This document shows, piece after piece, positions 25,363 through 32,455 of a stretch of DNA of 64,000 nucleotides. Position 1 is the first letter of the stretch. Every line of letters begins with the position of its first letter. The stretch lies in NCBI RefSeq assembly GCF_016746085.1, contig NZ_JAERTZ010000025.1:186001-250000 (forward strand), in the 5' to 3' direction. The position numbers and the translations under genes were made by a program. The stretch is from Zobellella iuensis. Lineage in GTDB: Bacteria; Pseudomonadota; Gammaproteobacteria; Enterobacterales; Aeromonadaceae. The notes beneath the pieces were generated by a model. It did not search any database, was not told the origin of the DNA, and saw only the letters and a program-made list of their open reading frames with translations.

Positions 25363-25824
25363 TTGGAACATAAATGGACCACAATCTCTGCAATTTTTGC
25401 ATCACTTGTTTCTGCACTAGCAGCAATATCTACTACATATTTCTCTAATTCCAATTCTTATGAGTTAGAAGTGTTAAAATTAGAATTCCGATCTCTTGAG
25501 ATGAAAAGACAGCATTTTGTTGCTAGATGTGAATCTATGAATAAACTTCTTAGAGAAATGTCCCTCGCAATGCCCACACTATATATGGCTGAAAATGAAG
25601 ACGCTATTTTTGATAAAGTTGCTAAAATAAGGAGTGATAGTGTAATTGCAAGAAGTTATTTCAGCGATGAGACAAACGTGATTTTCTACAAAAGACTGAA
25701 AGAGTTAATTGCAGAAGACTTAGAATCTGGAAACGAGAGAATGGAAAATGTTCAGGTTGCTTCATTGCATGCACTGTCAAAAGAGCTAGAAACATGCAAT
25801 AAGTCAAATATCTATCCACAATGA
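25363..25824 (+). CDS. Cassette 5: membrane-anchored helical protein, unknown
   Basis: A 153-residue protein starting at TTG 25363, which is preceded by AGGGAG at 7-base spacing, so the rare start is well supported. One N-terminal hydrophobic helix (about 6-26: TTISAIFASLVSALAAISTT) precedes a mostly helical domain with conserved-looking YFSDETNVIFYKRLKELI at about 100-118. No family recognised. It resembles cassette 4 in architecture (N-terminal anchor plus helical cytoplasmic or periplasmic domain) but not in sequence. Confidence 0.65.
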   Translation: MEHKWTTISAIFASLVSALAAISTTYFSNSNSYELEVLKLEFRSLEMKRQHFVARCESMNKLLREMSLAMPTLYMAENEDAIFDKVAKIRSDSVIARSYFSDETNVIFYKRLKELIAEDLESGNERMENVQVASLHALSKELETCNKSNIYPQ

Positions 25825-25833
25825 AGCATTTTT

Positions 25834-25946
25834 GTATAACAAACGCATTGAATCGAAAAATGCTCGCTGGAACAGTAACACGTAGGCTCTGTCGCTTCGT
25901 TCCAACTTTAGCCTACGTATTACTGCCCTTTATGCGGGCGTTAGGC
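25834..25946 (+). repeat. attC site 5
   Basis: Starts GTATAAC (25834-25840) and ends GTTAGGC (25940-25946), 113 bp. Long imperfect inner arms include ACACGTAGGCT and AGCCTACGTAT, which are complementary and give an extended hairpin. Confidence 0.9.
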
Positions 25947-25968
25947 ACCATCATAAGGAGCTCGTCTG

Positions 25969-26709
25969 TTGATAATGACGGCCGATGAACTCAACGCCAA
26001 GCTGGCGCGACGGCAGGCGATTCTCAATCCGCCAGAATCAGATACCTTCATTTGGAGGTATTACTCACTTGATAAATTTCTAATACTTCTCACATCTGGT
26101 CAGCTCTTCTTTGCCAAATCCAGTAGCTTTGAGGACCCATTCGAAGGTGACTACGGCGCAGCAGCCAAGCAAAAAATACGTGATCAGTATGGCGATGGCC
26201 AATACCTGAGAGACTTCAATACTTTCGATTTCTTTCGTCAGTACACATACATTTCCTGCTGGCATGAAAACCAGCATGAATCAGATGCAATGTGGAAGCT
26301 CTACGGGAACGCGATAGCTGTAAAGGCAAAGTTCTCCAGCATTAGCAATCTGCTGAGTTGGTCAGAAACGGAAATCAAGCAAAGCGGAAGAGTGAGCTAC
26401 ATCGATTACGGTATAGAACACGTCAGCGTCGAATCCAGCTATATACCATATTTCTTCAAACGACTATCTTTCGCACACGAACGTGAAGTCAGATTTTTGA
26501 TCCAAGAGCATCGCGATGATTGGAACGCGTATCCACCGCCAGTCCCGGGCAAATTGGCGCCACTAAACATCAATAGTGATTTCGAAGAGATTGTCCTAAG
26601 TCCAACGATGGAGCCACACGTAGCCAATGCAATAGAACGTGTAGTGCGGCAAGCTAACGTTTCAATACCTGTGCGCCGGTCTACACTGCTGAATAGTCCG
26701 GTGTGGTGA
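25969..26709 (+). CDS. Cassette 6: DUF2971-family protein
   Basis: A 246-residue protein with the features of DUF2971: an N-terminal FIWRYYSLDKFLILLTSGQLFFAKSSSFEDPFEG block (about 27-60, shown in parts), and the characteristic ISCWHENQHESDAMWKLYG at about 94-112. The start is a TTG at 25969 with TAAGGAG eight bases upstream; the in-frame ATG two codons later is too far from that site. The family is recurrent near mobile and defence genes, but its biochemical activity is not known to me. Its stop is two bases from attC 6. Confidence 0.8.
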   Translation: MIMTADELNAKLARRQAILNPPESDTFIWRYYSLDKFLILLTSGQLFFAKSSSFEDPFEGDYGAAAKQKIRDQYGDGQYLRDFNTFDFFRQYTYISCWHENQHESDAMWKLYGNAIAVKAKFSSISNLLSWSETEIKQSGRVSYIDYGIEHVSVESSYIPYFFKRLSFAHEREVRFLIQEHRDDWNAYPPPVPGKLAPLNINSDFEEIVLSPTMEPHVANAIERVVRQANVSIPVRRSTLLNSPVW

Positions 26710-26710
26710 T

Positions 26711-26783
26711 GGCTAACAAGTTGTTTCAAGCCGACTTAGTTCGCTGGGACGGCGTTCCACCGCCCCTTAGCTTAATCTTTATC
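26711..26783 (+). repeat. attC site 6, degenerate at its 3' end
   Basis: Starts GGCTAAC (26711-26717) with a typical ...TTTCAAGCCGA 5' half, but the expected GTTRRRY end is replaced by CTTTATC at about 26777-26783. Resembles a short attC that has lost its R' core. Confidence 0.6.
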
Positions 26784-26798
26784 TGTATAAACAACCCC

Positions 26799-27176
26799 AT
26801 GATCAATATCTTAAAATATAAAAGCGAGCATCAGATTAAATTGCTCACGCTGCTAAAAAACGAGCCGGACTGGCATTCCTTTGTAAGTGAGGGCGCCATA
26901 GATAGATTCAGAAAAGCATTGCTTGAAAGCGAAACCTATATCTGCGAATACCAGGGTGCGATTGTCGGCTATATCCGTGCCCTGGTCGATGGCTTTGGAG
27001 TCTACATCAGCGAGCTTTATATCGCTCCACCGCACAGGGGAAACGGTTATGGCGCTAGGCTTCTGAGCAAGATCAGGCAGGCGCATCCGGATCAGGACGT
27101 TTACGTCCTCTCCGATGAAGATCTTTACTATAAAAAGCTCGGTTGCAAGCGCGTTGTCTCTGTTTTTAAACTGTAA
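26799..27176 (+). CDS. Cassette 7: GNAT-family acetyltransferase
   Basis: A 125-residue GNAT protein. Motif A is APPHRGNGYGARLL at about 75-88, preceded by GVYISELYI, and the C-terminal DLYYKKLGCKRV is the motif B region. The ATG at 26799 (MINILKYKSE) is preferred because an earlier in-frame start at 26703 would run through attC 6. No clear ribosome site precedes it. No attC is visible after the stop, so this looks like the fixed last member of the array. Confidence 0.8.
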   Translation: MINILKYKSEHQIKLLTLLKNEPDWHSFVSEGAIDRFRKALLESETYICEYQGAIVGYIRALVDGFGVYISELYIAPPHRGNGYGARLLSKIRQAHPDQDVYVLSDEDLYYKKLGCKRVVSVFKL

Positions 27177-27307
27177 TGGTTTCCCATGCAGTGCTCACGC
27201 GGCTTTTGCTTAAGGAACCATGACAGGAGGCATTCATCGTACAAGGATAGCCAAGCAGTTCCGTAATGGATGTATGCTCCCCGCCTCAACCCTCTGGAAA
27301 TATTTTA

Positions 27308-27508
27308 ATGACGACAAGCCTTGGATTAATTCTAATATTTACCCTTTTTCTTGCCGGTGGATTCATGCTGCTACAAGGCAATAAAAATGGGAGAGCAACG
27401 GGTTATCATAAAATAATATTTTATGCCCTGGCGGGAGTGGCAATAGTATTTCTTGCCTGGCTGGCGATCATGGTGTTTGTGGTGGGGCCGTCCCTGCGTG
27501 CAAGCTAA
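27308..27508 (+). CDS. Small two-helix membrane protein, unknown
   Basis: A 66-residue protein with two hydrophobic helices (about 4-21 and 36-60) joined by a basic NKNGRATGYHK loop. No family recognised. CTGGAAA precedes the ATG at 27308. It lies outside the last recognisable cassette, at the return to backbone composition. Confidence 0.5.
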   Translation: MTTSLGLILIFTLFLAGGFMLLQGNKNGRATGYHKIIFYALAGVAIVFLAWLAIMVFVVGPSLRAS

Positions 27509-27760
27509 CGGGGCAGCAAACCGGCAAAAAGTGACAATGTCGAATTCGAGCAAAAGTGCCCGCCCTGTATTTTACCGCCCCCTTGTTCCTCCCTGCCTTG
27601 TTCCTCCCTGCCCTGGTCCTGTCAACATCCCCATCTGACCCCGCCCCCCCTTCCGCACCAAAACCGCAAAAATGGGCGGTGATCCGGCGCCGTTCCATGT
27701 AGAATACCGCCCTTAAAAGCTGGTTCAGCTTTGTTTTTGTGCATATCCCTAGGAATTCTG

Positions 27761-28072
27761 ATGAAAAAGACCATCGCCCTGACCCACCCCAGGCTGAAGC
27801 CGGCTCGCCTGGTGGACTCAATCAAGCATGATATTAAAAAGTACCTGAACCGGGAGCGGCGCAAGGCGCTGCCTGCAGGCATGGATTACTGGACCTTCGA
27901 TTGCCGCTTCGGTGCCACTGAAGCAGCGGCGGAAAAGATTTTCACCTCTGAAATCAACGCCCATATCGATGCCGCCGTGGCGCAGGAATTACCCTCCTTC
28001 TATGTGGAGATCCTCGCCCGGGCCTGCAACCATCAGCCGCGCGTCGCCGCCGACGAGGCCGAGGAAGGCTAA
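27761..28072 (+). CDS. DUF6172-family small cytoplasmic protein
   Basis: A 103-residue protein beginning MKKTIALTHPRLKPARLVDSI and containing KKYLNRERRKALPAGMDYWTFDC and AHIDAAVAQELPSFYVEILAR, a pattern I associate with DUF6172. Function unknown. The ATG at 27761 follows TAGGAAT. It stands alone, followed by a stem-loop and a 160-bp gap before the helicase gene. Confidence 0.75.
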   Translation: MKKTIALTHPRLKPARLVDSIKHDIKKYLNRERRKALPAGMDYWTFDCRFGATEAAAEKIFTSEINAHIDAAVAQELPSFYVEILARACNHQPRVAADEAEEG

Positions 28073-28085
28073 GCCCTTGCCCGCT

Positions 28086-28109
28086 GCCGGACCTGTCGCC
28101 AGGTCCGGC
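28086..28109 (+). terminator. Stem-loop after the DUF6172 gene
   Basis: Perfect 10-bp stem GCCGGACCTG/CAGGTCCGGC with a TCGC loop 14 bp after the stop; no T run, so only a candidate terminator. Confidence 0.5.
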
Positions 28110-28180
28110 CCCGCCCTGGCCAACCGGCCAAAAATTAGCCAAAACCACAAACAATTCTCTCTTCCACCGCCAAAATCCTG

Positions 28181-28221
28181 TATATTCTGCCCTCGTTTTT
28201 TTGACTGTAGCGACTCTACAG
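28181..28221 (+). promoter_or_regulatory. Candidate promoter and leader hairpin of the helicase gene
   Basis: An extended -10 (TG before TATATT, 28181-28186) lies upstream of a short hairpin CTGTAG-CGACT-CTACAG (28205-28221) that directly abuts the AGAGGAA ribosome site of the DEAD-box gene. A structured leader next to the ribosome site could tune translation; this is inference. Confidence 0.3.
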
Positions 28222-28231
28222 AGGAACTCTT

Positions 28232-29620
28232 ATGCAATTTTCATCTCTGGATCTGGCCCCGGATCTACAGCGCGCTCTTGTGGAATGTGGCTACAGTGCT
28301 ATGACCCCCGTACAGGCCCAGGCCATAGTGCCCGCCCGGCGCGGCAAGGATTTGCAGGTGACCGCCCAAACCGGCACCGGCAAAACCGCCGCCTTTGCCA
28401 TTCCCGTATTGCAGCGCCTGCTGGATAACCCCAAAGCCAGGGTCGAGCGCCGCCCCCGCGCCCTGATCCTCACCCCCACCCGCGAGCTGGCCGAGCAGCT
28501 GGCCGACGCCATCGGCGGCTACGCGCGGCATTTGCCGCTGAGTGTCACCGCGCTCTACGGTGGCGTGAAGATGGGTGGCCAGGCCAACAAGCTGAAAGCG
28601 GGCGTGGACATGGTGATCAGCACCCCCGGCCGTTTGATGGAGCACATCACCCTGGGCAATGTGGCATTGACTGATGTTGAATTTGTGGTGCTGGATGAAG
28701 CCGACCGCATGCTGGATATGGGCTTTATCACCGATGTGCTGAAACTGATGCAGCTGACCGCGCCCAAGCGCCAGACCCTGCTGTTTTCCGCCACCACCTC
28801 GCCCGCGGTCAATGAGCTGTCCCACAAGATCCTGCATAATCATCAGCAAATCCGGGTCACCAAAATCAACAGCACCGCCGAGACCGTCCGGCATGTGGTT
28901 TATCCGGTGGAAGAAAGCCGCAAGATCGAACTGTTTGAACAGCTGCTGGAAGAGAAAAACTGGTTCCAGGTGCTGGTGTTTACCAGCACCAAAGAGCAGG
29001 CCGACCGGCTGTTGGCCGGCCTGAAGCAGCGCAAAATCGAGGCCGCCGTTTGCCATGGCGATAAAAGCCAGGGCTCCAGGCGCCGCGCCATCGCCGACTT
29101 CAAGTCCGCCAAGCTGCAGGTGCTCATCGCCACCGAAGTGGCCGCCCGCGGCCTGGATATTCAGGGCCTTGATTATGTAGTGAACTTCAACCTGCCTTAC
29201 CTGCCCGAGGATTACGTGCACCGCATCGGCCGCACGGGTCGCGCCGGGGCGGCAGGCAATGCCATTTCCTTCGTTAGCCGGGAAGAAGAGCAAACCCTGG
29301 AGCGCATTCAAAAGCTGATTGGCAGCGAGATCAAACGCATCGTCAAGCCGGGCTTTGAAGTGGGCAACCGGGGCACCCTGTTAAAGAGCATTTCGCGCAA
29401 GGTGTTGTCCGGGCGTTCAAACAGGGCCAGTGAAACCGTGATTGAGCTGGAAGGCTCGGGCAATGCCAAGGGCAAGCCACGCCGCGCCGGCTCGGCTAAT
29501 GAATCCGGCAACAAGACCGCACCCAAGCCCGTGCGTCTGAAAAAGCCGAGCACCCCGAAAAGCACCGGGCCGAAGAAAAAAATACTGCGCGGCAAACGCG
29601 CCGAGAAATATGCCCGTTAA
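28232..29620 (+). CDS. DEAD-box ATP-dependent RNA helicase, RhlE type
   Basis: RNA helicase of 462 residues. All motifs are present: Q motif around TPVQAQAI (25-33), I AQTGTGKT (45-52), Ia TPTRELAEQ, II VLDEADRML (near 150), III SAT, and VI HRIGRTGRAG (near 330). The C-terminal about 90 residues are lysine-, arginine- and serine-rich and low in complexity, as in RhlE-type enzymes that use basic tails for RNA or ribosome binding. Paralogues are usually several per genome, so rhlE itself is not claimed. Confidence 0.92.
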   Translation: MQFSSLDLAPDLQRALVECGYSAMTPVQAQAIVPARRGKDLQVTAQTGTGKTAAFAIPVLQRLLDNPKARVERRPRALILTPTRELAEQLADAIGGYARHLPLSVTALYGGVKMGGQANKLKAGVDMVISTPGRLMEHITLGNVALTDVEFVVLDEADRMLDMGFITDVLKLMQLTAPKRQTLLFSATTSPAVNELSHKILHNHQQIRVTKINSTAETVRHVVYPVEESRKIELFEQLLEEKNWFQVLVFTSTKEQADRLLAGLKQRKIEAAVCHGDKSQGSRRRAIADFKSAKLQVLIATEVAARGLDIQGLDYVVNFNLPYLPEDYVHRIGRTGRAGAAGNAISFVSREEEQTLERIQKLIGSEIKRIVKPGFEVGNRGTLLKSISRKVLSGRSNRASETVIELEGSGNAKGKPRRAGSANESGNKTAPKPVRLKKPSTPKSTGPKKKILRGKRAEKYAR

Positions 29621-29644
29621 GCCCTGTTAACCGTCACTTAAGTC

Positions 29645-29679
29645 GGTGCCGCCTAAAGAAGTTACTTATAGGCGGCACC
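29645..29679 (+). terminator. Stem-loop downstream of the DEAD-box gene
   Basis: Perfect 11-bp stem GGTGCCGCCTA/TAGGCGGCACC with a 13-base loop, 24 bp after the stop. A following T run is lacking. Confidence 0.5.
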
Positions 29680-29840
29680 CTATCTGCGCACCTCCACGAC
29701 GTCTTCGGCCAGGATATGCAGGCCAGGCGAGATGGGGAGCAGCTCTTGCCTTTTGCCCCTGCCGCTCGGCTTGCAGTTTAGTATCCTCGCACAAATCCAA
29801 TTCGCTTCAATCAATGCCGGGAAAGGAGCCTGCTCCACTG

Positions 29841-29907
29841 CCGTCATCTCCGCGAAGGCGGAGATCCATGAAATATGGCACTGGACTCCCGCCTGCGCGG
29901 GAGTGAC
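29841..29907. repeat. Composite REP-like element (two palindromes)
   Basis: Two back-to-back palindromic units, CATCTCCGCGAAGGCGGAGAT and GACTCCCGCCTGCGCGGGAGT, joined by about 22 bp. It sits in the 359-bp convergent gap between the helicase and the SDR gene, which otherwise contains only the stem-loop. The same composite occurs at 36165-36231. Confidence 0.85.
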
Positions 29908-29979
29908 TACAGAGCAATACAACGGTTTGTCAGCCGTCTTAAGCCTCCCGAGGCTTGTGCTTTTGCGGCCAGCCGCAAC

Positions 29980-30708
29980 TTACAGCAGGAAGCCGCCATC
30001 CACTTCCACTACGGCGCTGCGCATGGCCAGCGACTGGTCGGACAGCAGGAATTCAATCGCACCTATCTGATCTTCCGGCGTCATCACCCGGCCCAGTGCT
30101 GTGCCGCTCATAGCACCGAACAGCTCCGCCTGCTGCCCGGCGCTCATGCCGGCCTTGCCCTGAATATCGGTCGCCGTTACCCCCGGGCGGATGGAGTTGA
30201 TACGGATACCGAAGGGGGCAAACTCGAGGTTGGCCACCCGTACAATGGCTTCAAAGGCGGCCTTGCTGGCAGCATAAACGGCCGCATTCGGGAAGGCTTT
30301 GGCCACCGCAATGCTGGACACAAACACCACGCTGGACGGGTTGTTCAGCAGCGGCTGCAGTTGTTGCAGGGTAATAAAGGGGCCCTTGGTGTTAATCGCC
30401 ATGGTCAGGTCAAAGGCTTCCTCCGTGGTGGCGGTAACGGCGTCGGGGTAGAACACCCCGGCATTCAGCACCAGGCCATCCAGGCGGATGTTGTCCTGCT
30501 GCAATGCCGCCGCCAGCTGTGTTAACTGAGCGCTGTCGGCGCTGTCGGCAACGTAACCGGCACAACCCATGGCGGCGGCAGCCTGCTCAACCCTTGCCCG
30601 ATCGCGTCCGGTGATGATGACCTGGGCGCCTTTCTCACTCAGCGCTTGCGCCAGGGCGCGGCCAATGCCCGCCGTACCGCCGGTAACCAGAATTGTCTTG
30701 CCGTTCAT
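29980..30708 (-). CDS. Short-chain dehydrogenase/reductase
   Basis: A 242-residue SDR. The NAD(P)-binding TGGTAGIGRALA loop is at about 9-20, NAG at about 80, and the catalytic Ser-Tyr-Lys set is visible as SSIAVAKAFPNAAVYAASKAA (Ser ~127, Tyr ~140, Lys ~144). Substrate unknown. The start MNGKTILVTGG at 30708 is preceded by AGAGGA. It is divergently transcribed from a LysR regulator 116 bp away, the usual sign that the regulator controls it. Confidence 0.9.
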   Translation of the reverse strand: MNGKTILVTGGTAGIGRALAQALSEKGAQVIITGRDRARVEQAAAAMGCAGYVADSADSAQLTQLAAALQQDNIRLDGLVLNAGVFYPDAVTATTEEAFDLTMAINTKGPFITLQQLQPLLNNPSSVVFVSSIAVAKAFPNAAVYAASKAAFEAIVRVANLEFAPFGIRINSIRPGVTATDIQGKAGMSAGQQAELFGAMSGTALGRVMTPEDQIGAIEFLLSDQSLAMRSAVVEVDGGFLL

Positions 30709-30824
30709 ACGCGTTATCCTCTGTGTTGCGTTGTATTCCCGGCAGATTAGCAACTTGCTCCGTCATCAATAAGGCATCAATATGCTCACTTACTGATTCC
30801 AAAACAGAAACAAACAAAGAGCTG

Positions 30825-31727
30825 ATGATGTCTTACCTCAACCTGCCGTTGCTGCACGTGTTCCATCTGGTGGCCGAACGGGGAAGTTTTCAGGCCGCGG
30901 CCAGCGAGCTCGGCCTGCCGCGTTCATCGGTCAGCAAGAAAATCCGCCAGTTGGAAGAATTTGTCGGCCAGCCCCTGCTGCAGCGCTCTACCCGGCAGCT
31001 GCAGCTGACCGATGTTGGCCGCAACCTGCTAACCGGCACCGGCGAACTGGCTACCGTGCTGGCCAATCTGCATGGGCTGGTTGACGATATGCAGGCCACG
31101 CCCAGGGGCAAGGTAAAAATCAGCGCCAGCATCCTGATGGGCCAGGTGTTTCTGGTGCCGCTGCTGGGCCGTCTGCGCCGTATCTATCCGGAAATTGAAC
31201 TCGAGCTGAGCCTGGAAGACAAAACCGTCGATCTGCTGGCCGAGAAGGTGGATATTGCCATCCGCATCGGGCAGTTGCCCGACTCGTCGCTGATTGCGCG
31301 TAAAATCGGTGAAAAACGCTGGGGCTGGTTTGCCTCGCCGCAGTATCTGGCCGAACGCGGCACACCGGAATCGCCTCAGGATCTGGCCCGCCACCACTGT
31401 CTGGTATTTGGCTCCCATAGCTTCTGGCCATTTGAGAGCAGTGATGGCCGGACCGAGATACTGGAAGTAACGCCGGCGATTAAAACCGACAACAGCCGTG
31501 CCCTGGTGGATATTGCCTGTGCCGGGCTGGGCATCATTATGATCGATCCCCAATTTATTGTGCGCGAGTGTAACGCGGGGCTGCTGGCCCCCTTGCTGAC
31601 CGACTGGCGTCACCCCGAGCACAGCCCGGTTAACCTGGTGTGCGTTGGCGAACGTACCCGGGCCGCGCAGGCGGTATGGCAGTTTTTATTAAATGAATTT
31701 CCGTCCCTGGCCGGCGAAAAGGGGTAA
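30825..31727 (+). CDS. LysR-family transcriptional regulator
   Basis: A 300-residue regulator: winged helix-turn-helix at about 5-62 (VAERGSFQAAASELGLPRSSVSKKIRQLEE), linker helix, and a periplasmic-binding-like effector domain from about 90. It resembles the CrgA/DmlR-type subgroup (IRIGQLPDSSLIARKIG). It faces the SDR gene across a 116-bp shared promoter, so it probably regulates that gene and itself. The effector is unknown. Tandem ATGs at 30825 and 30828 are both possible starts after AAAGAG. Confidence 0.9.
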   Translation: MMSYLNLPLLHVFHLVAERGSFQAAASELGLPRSSVSKKIRQLEEFVGQPLLQRSTRQLQLTDVGRNLLTGTGELATVLANLHGLVDDMQATPRGKVKISASILMGQVFLVPLLGRLRRIYPEIELELSLEDKTVDLLAEKVDIAIRIGQLPDSSLIARKIGEKRWGWFASPQYLAERGTPESPQDLARHHCLVFGSHSFWPFESSDGRTEILEVTPAIKTDNSRALVDIACAGLGIIMIDPQFIVRECNAGLLAPLLTDWRHPEHSPVNLVCVGERTRAAQAVWQFLLNEFPSLAGEKG

Positions 31728-31838
31728 TCGGCGTGACTCGTTATTCGAGAGCGATGATATATCTGATATAAATCAATCCCCCTCCCCTTCTTCCGTGCCA
31801 GGCTGGTGCTGTGGTAGCGGCTGTTCGCGGGAGGGGTC

Positions 31839-32072
31839 ATGTCCGACGAGATGCTAATCCGGGTGCTGAAGGGGGTGATGCTGGTGGGCATCTGCCTGAT
31901 TTTGCTGGGGGTGTACCTGCATAACAGCGCCCGCATGGAACCACTGGGGGTAAAGGGCATTCTGATCAGCGCCGGCTGCGTGGCGGTGGGCATGATCCTC
32001 TCCCTGCCCACCAAGATGTACCTCACCTTTATTCTGATGAAGCGGGAAAGCGAGCGGTCTTCTTCCCCTTGA
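31839..32072 (+). CDS. Small two-helix membrane protein, unknown
   Basis: A 77-residue protein with two hydrophobic helices (about 8-27 and 37-62) and a charged C-terminus (MKRESERSSSP). The ATG at 31839 follows GGGAGG. No family recognised. It is followed directly by a 20-bp-period repeat array. Confidence 0.6.
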   Translation: MSDEMLIRVLKGVMLVGICLILLGVYLHNSARMEPLGVKGILISAGCVAVGMILSLPTKMYLTFILMKRESERSSSP

Positions 32073-32144
32073 ATCCTGGTCCAATCGGGCCGGTTGCCGG
32101 ACGGAGCCATGCCGGTGAAAGCCGCTTCGCTGGCTGGCCCGCCA

Positions 32145-32340
32145 ATGGACTCCCGCCTTCGCGGGAGCGACGGGGGAAAGCGGGAGTGACGGGAAGAGCA
32201 CGGGAGTGACAGGAAGAGCACGGGAGTGACGGGAAGAGCGCGGGAGTGACATGGAGAGCGCGGGAGTGACATGGAGAGCGCGGGAGTGACAGGAAAGGCT
32301 ACGGGGTGATGGGAAGGGTTACGGAGTAACATCGGCTCCC
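32145..32340 (+). repeat. Palindrome plus 20-bp-period tandem array
   Basis: An intact palindrome (ACTCCCGCCTTCGCGGGAGC, about 32149-32168) is followed by about nine tandem 20-base units of form CGGGAGTGACnGGAAGAGCA, with unit starts every 20 bases from 32161 to 32321; the last two are diverged. A further REP-like palindrome (TGCCCGCGAAGGCGGGCA) is at 32345-32362. Confidence 0.9.
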
Positions 32341-32410
32341 GTCATGCCCGCGAAGGCGGGCATCCAGGCCAGGGGATGCAGGCAATAAAAAACCGGAAGC
32401 GGTTTTTCTT

Positions 32411-32452
32411 CCCGCTTCCGGCTTCCAGCATCAAGCTTCGAGCTTCCCGCCC
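32411..32452. repeat. Heptamer array after the racemase gene
   Basis: About six 7-base units of the CTTCCGG / CTTCCAG / CATCAAG / CTTCGAG type, ending next to the 3' end of the racemase gene. Same family as the arrays at 12366-12413, 12804-12851 and 34594-34704. Confidence 0.75.
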
Positions 32453-32455
32453 GCT

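Noticed and set aside
27577-27612. Short tandem CTTGTTCCTCCCTGC repeat
   Set aside because: Two and a half imperfect copies only; too short to separate from chance in a C-rich stretch.
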